Positions 31,657 through 40,261 of a stretch of 64,000 nt of DNA are shown in pieces. A program made the translations under genes and the position numbers. This DNA comes from Ruegeria intermedia (GTDB lineage: Bacteria; Pseudomonadota; Alphaproteobacteria; Rhodobacterales; Rhodobacteraceae): NCBI RefSeq assembly GCF_900129345.1, contig NZ_FQVK01000022.1, forward strand, positions 1 through 64,000, given 5' to 3'. The notes under the pieces are model-generated. The model saw only the letters and a program-made list of their open reading frames with translations, had not been told where the DNA came from and made no database searches. Position 1 is the stretch's first letter. Each line of letters begins with the position of its first letter.

Positions 31657-31670
31657 TGAACGTGTGTTCA
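31657..31670. promoter_or_regulatory. Candidate TetR operator
   Basis: TGAAC-GTGT-GTTCA lies 17 bases upstream of the TetR ATG, in the region shared with the divergent lipoprotein gene. Its size and symmetry fit a TetR-family autoregulatory site. Confidence 0.5.
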
Positions 31671-31686
31671 TATAAGCTGTTGACCC

Positions 31687-32274
31687 ATGGCACGTACACA
31701 AGGTTCTCACTCGGATATCACAGGCCCGCGCATCCGCAAAGCGGCGTTGCATCTGTTCGCGCGATATGGCTATGCCGCTGTTTCCATGCGGCAAATCGCG
31801 GCCGAGGTCGGCGTGCAGGCCGGTGCGCTTTACAACTATACGCCTGACAAGCAAAGCCTTCTGTACCGGTTGATGCGTGACCACATGGAGGAGTTGCTGG
31901 CCGCCCAGAAGGCGTTGCCGTCGCAGGACTGCGCGCTTGATGCGCTGCGCCAGTTCGTCGGGTTCCACATCCGGTTCCACATGCAGCGGCCCGAAGAGGT
32001 TTTCATCGCCTACATGGAACTGCGCAACCTCACCCCCGAGAACTTTGCCGAGATCGAAGCCCTGCGGCGCGACTACGAGGACGCGTTGCAGGGAATCCTG
32101 GTCGCCGGCCAGGCCGAAGGGGTATTCGCGCTTCAGGATGCCAAGATCGCCACGCTTGCGGTGATTGCCATGCTGAACGGCGTCATGACCTGGTATCGGG
32201 CCGGCGGGCGCCTGTCGCTGGATCAGGTCGAACGGATCTATTGGGACATGGTGCGCAAGGCCGTGGCCGCCTGA
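31687..32274 (+). CDS. TetR/AcrR-family regulator
   Basis: This 195-residue regulator has an N-terminal helix-turn-helix (about 12-58, with RKAALHLFARYGYAAVSMRQIA and AGALYNYTPDKQSLL). The C-terminal ligand domain contains a block ELRNLTPENFAEIEALRRDYE that resembles regulators of acyl-CoA or fatty-acid breakdown such as PsrA/LiuR-type proteins. The ligand and targets are unknown. A symmetric site just upstream suggests autoregulation. The gene converges with the pirin gene 21 bases downstream. Confidence 0.88.
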   Translation: MARTQGSHSDITGPRIRKAALHLFARYGYAAVSMRQIAAEVGVQAGALYNYTPDKQSLLYRLMRDHMEELLAAQKALPSQDCALDALRQFVGFHIRFHMQRPEEVFIAYMELRNLTPENFAEIEALRRDYEDALQGILVAGQAEGVFALQDAKIATLAVIAMLNGVMTWYRAGGRLSLDQVERIYWDMVRKAVAA

Positions 32275-32295
32275 CCCGTCTCTCCGCCCGGGCCG

Positions 32296-33207
32296 TCAAT
32301 GGGCAGGCCGGATGAAGGTGCCGTTGCGCAACTCGCGAAAGGCCTGTTCCAGTTCGGCGCGGGTGTTCATGACGATCGGTCCGTGCCAGGCCACGGGCTC
32401 GTTGATCGGAGCCCCCGAGATCAACAGGAACCGCACCCCGTCCGGTCCCGCCTGGACGGTCACTTCGTCACCTGTTCCAAAGCGCACAAGGGTCCGGTTT
32501 CCGGACATGTCGCGGATGTTCACTTCCTGCCCGGCGACTTCCTTCTCCAGCAGGATGCCCTGGGGCCCGGAGGCATCCGCAAAGGCGGCCTGTCCTTCGA
32601 ACACATAGGCAAAGGCCCGACGGTAGGTGTCGATCTTGAAGGTCTTTCGGACGCCGGCGGGAACCGAGATGTCCAGATACTGCGGGTCGGCTGCGATTCC
32701 GTCCACCGGGCCGGTCTTTCCCCAGAACGTGCCGACGATGACCCGAACCCGGGTGCCGTCGTCATCGACGATATCGGGAATGTCCTTGCCTTGCACGTCC
32801 TGATACCGGGGCGCAGCCATTTTCTGGGCCGAGGGCAGGTTGCCCCACAACTGAAACCCATGCATCTGCCCCGAGGCGTTCCCCTTGGGCATCTCTTGAT
32901 GCAGGATTCCCGATCCGGCGGTCATCCATTGCACGTCGCCGGCGCCCAGGGTTCCGCTGTTGCCCAGCGAGTCCTTGTGTTCGACCGTACCGGACAGAAC
33001 ATAGGTGATCGTCTCGATCCCGCGATGGGGGTGCCATGGAAACCCCGCCAGATAGTCCCGAGGGACCTCGTTGCGGAAATCATCGAACAGCAGGAACGGG
33101 TCCAACTCGGAGGGGTCCTGAAAGCCAAAGGCGCGGTGCAGCTTCACGCCGGCGCCTTCACGGGTCGGAGCGGCTTGGCGGGTCTCGAGGATCGGTCTGA
33201 GGGACAT
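32296..33207 (-). CDS. Pirin-family protein
   Basis: This 303-residue bicupin has the conserved N-terminal metal site of pirins: His59, His61, His103 and Glu105 in FPWHPHRGIETITYVL and SGILHQEMP. Bacterial pirins are iron proteins with quercetinase activity or regulatory roles; the substrate here is unknown. A strong AGGAGG precedes ATG 33207. It converges with the TetR gene and is separated from the next plus-strand gene by 158 bases. Confidence 0.92.
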   Translation of the reverse strand: MSLRPILETRQAAPTREGAGVKLHRAFGFQDPSELDPFLLFDDFRNEVPRDYLAGFPWHPHRGIETITYVLSGTVEHKDSLGNSGTLGAGDVQWMTAGSGILHQEMPKGNASGQMHGFQLWGNLPSAQKMAAPRYQDVQGKDIPDIVDDDGTRVRVIVGTFWGKTGPVDGIAADPQYLDISVPAGVRKTFKIDTYRRAFAYVFEGQAAFADASGPQGILLEKEVAGQEVNIRDMSGNRTLVRFGTGDEVTVQAGPDGVRFLLISGAPINEPVAWHGPIVMNTRAELEQAFRELRNGTFIRPAH

Positions 33208-33365
33208 GGGGCCTCCTGCGGTTGTGACCGGGAATATGGGGCGCGACCCGCAGCGGTCAATTCAACGAAAACTCACCGCTCCTGTGCGTGTTTCAACAAA
33301 TCCGTCAATGGTCTGTTGTTGTAATGGAATTTCGGGTACGGGGTCCGAAACGAATGGAGGTTCGG

Positions 33366-33839
33366 ATGCAGGACGAGATTTTGGCGACGGTGCAGGCCTC
33401 GGCGGCGCGTCGGTGGATGGGGGTGGCGATGCTGCTGTCGGTTGGGGGGCTGGTGATCTATGTCGCCTTGGCCAGGCCGCCTGCGCCGCTGTGGCAGGTT
33501 TTCCTGTTCGCCGTCGGCGGCGCGGCCCTGTGGTTGGCGCATCGGGTCTGGCACGCGACTGCTGACCGTATCGAGTTGACGCGCACGCAGCTGCGCACGG
33601 GCAGCGGCATCCGGATCCTGGATGTGGCGGATATCGAAGGCGTGGACCGCGGTGTGTTTGCGTTCAAACCGTCAAACGGGTTTCTGGTCACCACCAAAAG
33701 CCGGGCCGAGCGCGCCTGGGCGCCCGGCCTGTGGTGGCGCATCGGGCGCCGGGTCGGGGTCGGCGGAATGACGGCCGCCGCCGAGACCAAGTTCATGTCC
33801 GAGATGCTGTCGGCGCTGCTGGCCGAGCGCGACATGTGA
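33366..33839 (+). CDS. Small membrane protein with PH-like tail
   Basis: This 157-residue protein has two membrane segments (about 17-37 and 43-61) followed by a beta-rich cytoplasmic domain (RIELTRTQLRTGSGIRILDVADIEGVDRG) that resembles bacterial PH-like domains. No specific function is known. GGAGG at 33356-33360 fixes the start at ATG 33366, although ATG 33354 is in frame. It ends one base before the end of the convergent TadF-like gene. Confidence 0.75.
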   Translation: MQDEILATVQASAARRWMGVAMLLSVGGLVIYVALARPPAPLWQVFLFAVGGAALWLAHRVWHATADRIELTRTQLRTGSGIRILDVADIEGVDRGVFAFKPSNGFLVTTKSRAERAWAPGLWWRIGRRVGVGGMTAAAETKFMSEMLSALLAERDM

Positions 33840-34424
33840 TCAGCAGTTCGGATCGGCGTTGATGTTGTCGTAGACCCGCGGGTGGGTGAACACGAAGTTT
33901 TCCATTGCGAACTCGTTTTCGCCATAGCCGATGCGGAAGGGGCGGCGATACCAGTCGCGCACCTCGACAACGATCATCTTGCCGTTGTCCGGCATGATCG
34001 GCAGCCTGTTTTCGATGCTGGAAACCGTGGCATCGGTCAACTTGTCGAAATACTCGCCACGCTCGCAGGACCATTGGACGTAATGGGTATCGTCGGGCTG
34101 ATCAAAGCGCAGGAACGAGATGCGCATCGACACGTCCGACCGGTCCGACATCATCTGCTGCAGCAGTTCGTACATCGTGTCGATGTAATCCGCGTTCACG
34201 GTATTGCGTTCGCGGGACAGAACGTCGGCGATGGCATAGCTCGCCTTGAGGTTCCGCGAGCTTTGCTTGTACCCGTCGAAAAATGTGAACGAAGCGCACA
34301 TTCCAAAGAACAGAAGCGGGTATACCATGACCGCTTCGATGCTGATGACACCGCTTTCCTTCCGGAAGAAGCGTTTGACGAAACCGGCCTTTTGCTGGGC
34401 GTTCGAGCGATCAGGTAGGTTCAT
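33840..34424 (-). CDS. TadF/TadE-like pilus assembly protein
   Basis: This 194-residue last gene of a three-gene tad group has a short basic N-terminus, then a pilin-like start (FFRKESGVISIEAVMVYPLLFFGMCASFTFF) in which Glu follows the cleavage region. The rest is a periplasmic domain. Such pseudopilins are processed by the TadV-type peptidase. The start is placed at ATG 34424, overlapping tadE by 14 bases; ATG 34445 is an alternative and neither has a clear ribosome site. Confidence 0.78.
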   Translation of the reverse strand: MNLPDRSNAQQKAGFVKRFFRKESGVISIEAVMVYPLLFFGMCASFTFFDGYKQSSRNLKASYAIADVLSRERNTVNADYIDTMYELLQQMMSDRSDVSMRISFLRFDQPDDTHYVQWSCERGEYFDKLTDATVSSIENRLPIMPDNGKMIVVEVRDWYRRPFRIGYGENEFAMENFVFTHPRVYDNINADPNC

Positions 34425-34971
34425 AAACAAACACCGTGGTTGCATGCAGTTCGTACTGCCCGTTGTCCCGCTGGCTGGTCATCCATCCAAGGATCGATCC
34501 GGCCCATAGCGGATTTACCTCGACACAGGCACGAACGATCATCAACTCGTCCGAACCGCCGGGATTGAAGATAGGGTTCTGCTGAATCGTGGCCGGGGTA
34601 TCCGCGCAGTACGGCCTTGTACTCAGCGTGTGGCCTGAATAGGGATCCACGCGCGTCAGCTCCAGTGCAAGGTTCGCGTCGCAGTCGGGGATGAACGCCG
34701 CCTTGTCACACACGATTTCCTTGAGCAGGTCATGCGTCCACCCCTGCTGGACGTTCGTGGTGTATTTTGCAAGGTTGTTCAGCCGCACATCCCGGATGGT
34801 CTCGTCCAAAGCCCGTTCCAGGTTGGCGTGGTTGAAGGCGCCGATCCCGACTTCGACCGCGGAATAGGTCGTTCCCACGAAAATCGGGAACCAGAAGATG
34901 AACTCGATCGTCGCCATGCCGCCTTCGTTGCGGCGGAACAGGCGGAACTTGCTCAGGAGTTTCCGGATCAT
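34411..34971 (-). CDS. tadE: TadE-family pseudopilin
   Basis: This 186-residue protein carries the TadE motif FRRNEGGMATIEFIFWFPIFVGTTYSAVEVG (about 11-41): a basic N-terminus, the processing Glu and one membrane helix. The following periplasmic domain has three or four Cys. It supports assembly of Flp-type tight-adherence pili. The start overlaps the tadG stop by 4 bases (ATGA) and its end overlaps the next gene, so the three genes are translated together. The main tad secretion genes are not in the window. Confidence 0.85.
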   Translation of the reverse strand: MIRKLLSKFRLFRRNEGGMATIEFIFWFPIFVGTTYSAVEVGIGAFNHANLERALDETIRDVRLNNLAKYTTNVQQGWTHDLLKEIVCDKAAFIPDCDANLALELTRVDPYSGHTLSTRPYCADTPATIQQNPIFNPGGSDELMIVRACVEVNPLWAGSILGWMTSQRDNGQYELHATTVFVYEPT

Positions 34972-36740
34972 TGCGTCAGCCTCAGATTGCGGATCGTCGA
35001 ACCGATCGATGCAAAGACATCGATGATTTCGTCACCAGTGGCCTCGTAATAGGCGCCGTCGTCGCTTTTGCAGTCCTTCAGCAGCGACTTGCCCGCGTCG
35101 GGTGCCTCGAACGCGACCGTGAAGATCACGATTCCCTTGGCCCGCGCGGCGGCACACATGGAGCGCGACCGGGGGTCCTTTTGGCTGGAGCCGACCGAAG
35201 ATACGGCGTTGTAATACCAGTTGGATGCCTTCGAACTTCCCAGAGATTCACGGAGAAGGTCATAGATGGCCCGTCGGGTCGTCCGTTCCCAGACCTGAGT
35301 CCAGTCCAGATTGACCGACGTCGCCGGGTCGCCGTTGTTGTCCGTTACGGTGCGCGTCCGGCTGCGGCTGTAGTCGAACTGATAGCAGACTCCGTTCGAG
35401 CGGTAGGTGCAGCGATAGACGGTGTAGTCGTCGTTTCCGTACGGATCGTCCTGCCAGATCTCGCGCCCCCAATACCACCCTTTCTTGCTGTCCCATTCGG
35501 TATAGGGGACGTCATGCCAGAAGTACTTGTTCGATTCGTGGTCATAGGTGGAATAGACCGATTTCTTGGCGTTCCACCACAGGATCGAGGGACCCGAGCG
35601 ATAGGGGTCTTTGACCATGTACTGCGTGGTGTTCGCGCCGTCGGTCATCAGAACCAGAACCTTCATCGAGTCGTTGCCGGAGTAGGTGTTGGGCCGCGTG
35701 GCGAATTCTGCGGGGACCTGATTGCCGGCCAGGTTGGCGATTGCAGGCTGGAAGCTTTCGTCCAGCAGGGTCAGCCCCCATTTCAGGCCAAGGTCGATCG
35801 AGGTGTTGCCGCCCGCGGTAAAGCTGTCGATATGCGCCTTCAGCACCTCGGGATCCTTCTGCAGGATCGAAACTTCGCGGTTGGCCAGCTCGTCGCAGAT
35901 CTCGTTGTATACGAATTTGTTCGACGGGCGGCGGTCATAGGTTCTCCACGGCGTGAAATGCAGCGTTCTGGGGTGGGTCGCACCCAGATCGAAGGTCGTG
36001 GTGTTGAATGCGTCGGCTTCGAAATTGATGCAGTTGGCCCGCTGGTTCGAGCCGCTGACGTTCAACTCGTTCATCAAATAGTCCGGCAGCGACACTTGCG
36101 TAGCGTATGGAACGATCGAGATGGACAGTTTCCCGTCCTCGGTCTTGTCCGCCATCTCCTGCACGAATTTCTTGGCAGCTTTCTTGAGGTTCGTCAGACG
36201 GTTGTAGTTGTTCATCGAGCCGGACACGTCCAGCACCAGCGAAATCTCGACGTCGTCGATGGCTTCTTCTGCCACGCTGGTGGCGGCGCTGGTGATCGTG
36301 TCGACATCCCACCACTTCATGAAGTGCATCTCGATGTCCATCTGGGCTTGCGCTTCGACCCGGCGATAGCCTTCGATGGTCACGGCGGTCGCACCGCAGA
36401 CATTGGGGGTTACGATCGGGTCGCCCACAAGGTACTGATCCAAGCCTTCCTTCTTGAGGTAGTCGATCACGACATCCTTGGGACACAGGTCCTGGTCCAG
36501 ATCGGCCGCGGCCAGAACCGCACGGTCCAAGGCATACTGAAGCTTCGCGCGTTCGCGGTCGAACCGCATGACGTCCACAGCGAAACCGGCGACCGTGAAG
36601 ATGATCAGCATCATCATCAACGCAAACACCGTCATGGTGCCGCGTTCGGACGATAGGAAAGTTTCATCTTCGCGGCAGTCGTGACGACACCGTTGCAGGT
36701 GCCCCGACAGGTGCTTGGGCGTCCATTCAAAATTGCGCAT
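34968..36740 (-). CDS. tadG: TadG-like protein with von Willebrand A domain
   Basis: This 590-residue protein has a cytoplasmic basic start, a TadE/G-type membrane segment (about 35-58, ERGTMTVFALMMMLIIFTVAGFAVD) and a large periplasmic part. The vWA domain starts near 165, with the metal-adhesion motif DVSGS at 171-175 and a second metal region at TDGAN. A Tyr/Trp-rich insertion interrupts the domain (about 395-475) and could be an adhesive loop. The start ATG 36740 has AAGGAT upstream. The frame remains open far upstream, opposite gdh, but that part is a shadow. Confidence 0.85.
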   Translation of the reverse strand: MRNFEWTPKHLSGHLQRCRHDCREDETFLSSERGTMTVFALMMMLIIFTVAGFAVDVMRFDRERAKLQYALDRAVLAAADLDQDLCPKDVVIDYLKKEGLDQYLVGDPIVTPNVCGATAVTIEGYRRVEAQAQMDIEMHFMKWWDVDTITSAATSVAEEAIDDVEISLVLDVSGSMNNYNRLTNLKKAAKKFVQEMADKTEDGKLSISIVPYATQVSLPDYLMNELNVSGSNQRANCINFEADAFNTTTFDLGATHPRTLHFTPWRTYDRRPSNKFVYNEICDELANREVSILQKDPEVLKAHIDSFTAGGNTSIDLGLKWGLTLLDESFQPAIANLAGNQVPAEFATRPNTYSGNDSMKVLVLMTDGANTTQYMVKDPYRSGPSILWWNAKKSVYSTYDHESNKYFWHDVPYTEWDSKKGWYWGREIWQDDPYGNDDYTVYRCTYRSNGVCYQFDYSRSRTRTVTDNNGDPATSVNLDWTQVWERTTRRAIYDLLRESLGSSKASNWYYNAVSSVGSSQKDPRSRSMCAAARAKGIVIFTVAFEAPDAGKSLLKDCKSDDGAYYEATGDEIIDVFASIGSTIRNLRLTQ

Positions 36741-37067
36741 AACGAAATCCTTTTGCCGGCCGAGCAGACGTGAGCCAGTAGTTCGCAAGTTTGGAAAATT
36801 ACCCACAGAACGTGGCGAGAATTGGGCGGATTTGCCCCTAGAGCGCTCTTTTTGAATGAGAATCGTCCGCATTCCGGGTGATGGTGGGGCTTTGTTTCCG
36901 GTAAGTTGACAATTTGACCAAATGGTTAACCTGCGGCGACTCGGGTCTGCGCGCGCAAACCTGCCGTTCACAAACTGATGAAAAAAAGTGCAGAACGTGA
37001 TTGCAGCCACCCGCCAAGGGTGCGACAAAACGCCATTGCTTCGTCGTCTACCGGCATGGAGGATTCT
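36741..37067. other. Divergent intergenic region tadG / gdh
   Basis: No gene is seen in these 327 bases. The stretch is AT-richer than its surroundings. It holds a TTGACA (36906-36911) with no good -10 at standard spacing, and an 8-bp palindrome GGTTAACC near 36923-36930. It should contain promoters for both tadG (minus) and gdh (plus). GGAGG at 37058-37062 is the gdh ribosome site. Confidence 0.5.
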
Positions 37068-38498
<1,431 letters not shown>

Positions 38499-38507
38499 CA
38501 TCATTGC

Positions 38508-38536
38508 GGCGCGGCGTCTGTACGCCGCGCCCTTTC
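38508..38536 (+). terminator. Terminator after gdh
   Basis: GGCGCGGCGT (38508-38517) pairs with ACGCCGCGCC (38522-38531) across the loop CTGT, followed by CTTTC. The stem is strong and the T-tract short. Confidence 0.75.
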
Positions 38537-38692
38537 CGTTCCGACGGTCGGCTGGCGTTGCTCTGGGCAACGGGCCTCGGTATGGTCGCGCGTTGACAAG
38601 TTCCTGTCGAAAACGGATGCGGAACGGGCGCGATGCATTGCTACTGCTGGGGAGAGTTGGTTTGATGCCAGCAAACCCGCAGGGAGATCTGA

Positions 38693-39946
38693 ATGCGCTT
38701 TTCCGGCTTACGCGTCCTGAAGGAGGGACTGACCGGCAACAAGGGTTGGACGGCGCATTGGCGTGATCCCGAGCCCAAAGCCGAATACGACATCGTCATC
38801 ATCGGCGGCGGCGGGCACGGGCTCAGCACCGCGTATTACCTGGCGAAAGAACACGGACTGACAAATGTCGCCGTGCTGGAAAAGGGCTATATCGGCGGCG
38901 GCAATGTGGGGCGTAACACGACGATCGTGCGCGCCAACTATTTTCTGCAAGGAAATTCCGAGTTCTATTCGCATTCCCTCAAGCTGTGGGAAGGGTTGGA
39001 AGAAGATCTGAACTACAACGTGATGCATTCACAGCGAGGCATCATCAACCTGTTCCATTCGGACGGGCAGCGGGATGCGGCCGCGCGGCGGGGCAACATG
39101 ATGATCAGCCAGGGCGACGATGCCATCCTGCTGGACCGCGACGCACTGCGCGGGATGCTGCCTTACCTGAACTATGACGATCTGCGCTTTCCCATCTATG
39201 GCGGTCTGTACCATCCGCGCGGCGGCACGGCCCGGCATGATGCCGTGGCTTGGGGCTATGCCCGCGGGGCGGACCAGCGCGGGGTGGATCTGATCCAGAA
39301 TTGCGAGGTCACCGGCATCGACATCGAAAACGGCGCCGTGCGCGGCGTGCAGACGACGCGCGGGGTGATCCGGGCCAGGAAGGTCGGGATCGTGGTTGCG
39401 GGCCGGTCCAGCCAGGTCGCGGCGATGGCCGGGATGCGCTTGCCGATCGAAAGTCACGTGCTGCAGGCCTTCGTGACCGAGGGGCTGAAGCCCTGCATCG
39501 ATCATGTCGTGACCTTCGGCATGGGGCATTTCTATATCAGCCAATCCGACAAGGGCGGGCTGGTGTTCGGCGGCGACCTGGATTTCTATGCCTCCTACGC
39601 GGCGCGAGGCAACCTGCCCACGGTCGAAAGCGTGATGGAGGCCGGCGTGGCCCTGATGCCGATGATCGGCAAGGCCCGGGTGCTGAGGTCCTGGGGCGGG
39701 ATCATGGACATGTCGCCGGACGGATCGCCGATCATAGATCGCACCCCTATCGACGGGCTGTACCTGAACTGCGGCTGGAACTACGGCGGGTTCAAGGCGG
39801 TTCCGGGCTCGGGCAACGTGTTTGCCCATCTCATGGCCACCGACCGGTACCACGAGAACGCGACAGGGTTCCGGCTGGATCGTTTCCGCACCGGGCGCGG
39901 GATCATCGATGAAGAGGGCAAGGGCTCTCAGCACAATCTGCATTAG
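38693..39946 (+). CDS. soxB: Sarcosine oxidase, beta subunit
   Basis: This 417-residue flavoprotein subunit of heterotetrameric sarcosine oxidase has the dinucleotide motif GGGGHG (38-43). His174 in GLYHPRGGTARHDAVAWGY lies where the covalent FMN attachment His of this subunit is expected. The complex demethylates sarcosine to glycine and passes the one-carbon unit to tetrahydrofolate. AGGGAGA upstream sets ATG 38693. The operon order soxB-soxD-soxA-soxG is the standard one. Confidence 0.95.
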   Translation: MRFSGLRVLKEGLTGNKGWTAHWRDPEPKAEYDIVIIGGGGHGLSTAYYLAKEHGLTNVAVLEKGYIGGGNVGRNTTIVRANYFLQGNSEFYSHSLKLWEGLEEDLNYNVMHSQRGIINLFHSDGQRDAAARRGNMMISQGDDAILLDRDALRGMLPYLNYDDLRFPIYGGLYHPRGGTARHDAVAWGYARGADQRGVDLIQNCEVTGIDIENGAVRGVQTTRGVIRARKVGIVVAGRSSQVAAMAGMRLPIESHVLQAFVTEGLKPCIDHVVTFGMGHFYISQSDKGGLVFGGDLDFYASYAARGNLPTVESVMEAGVALMPMIGKARVLRSWGGIMDMSPDGSPIIDRTPIDGLYLNCGWNYGGFKAVPGSGNVFAHLMATDRYHENATGFRLDRFRTGRGIIDEEGKGSQHNLH

Positions 39947-39997
39947 GGGCGCCGGGATGTTTCGTTCGAATATTTGTGAAAGCCAGGAGGCGCGGCC

Positions 39998-40261
39998 ATG
40001 AGGATCACCTGTCCGTATTGCGGCGAGCGCGACCGCCGCGAGTTCTACTATCGCGGGGCCGCCGTCGATCTGGACCGTCCCGCCCCGGATGCCGGGCCTG
40101 ACGCTTGGGATGATTTCGTCTATCTGCGCGACAACCCGGCGGGCGAGACGCGGGATCTGTGGTATCACGAAGGCGGCTGCGGCGCATGGATCGTCGTGAC
40201 CCGAAACACGCTGACCCACGAAATTTCGGCGACCGAGCCTGCGTCCGGGGGCAAACGATGA
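39998..40261 (+). CDS. soxD: Sarcosine oxidase, delta subunit
   Basis: This 87-residue small zinc-binding subunit has CPYCG at the N-terminus (Cys5, Cys8) and the pair His57/Cys61 in WYHEGGCGAWIVVTRNTLT that completes the zinc site. Its length is typical. The stop overlaps the soxA start by 4 bases (ATGA). It lies 51 bases after soxB with an AGGAGG site. Confidence 0.94.
   Translation: MRITCPYCGERDRREFYYRGAAVDLDRPAPDAGPDAWDDFVYLRDNPAGETRDLWYHEGGCGAWIVVTRNTLTHEISATEPASGGKR

Noticed and set aside
36906-36934. Promoter of gdh at TTGACA
   Set aside because: No acceptable -10 hexamer occurs at 16-18 bases spacing.
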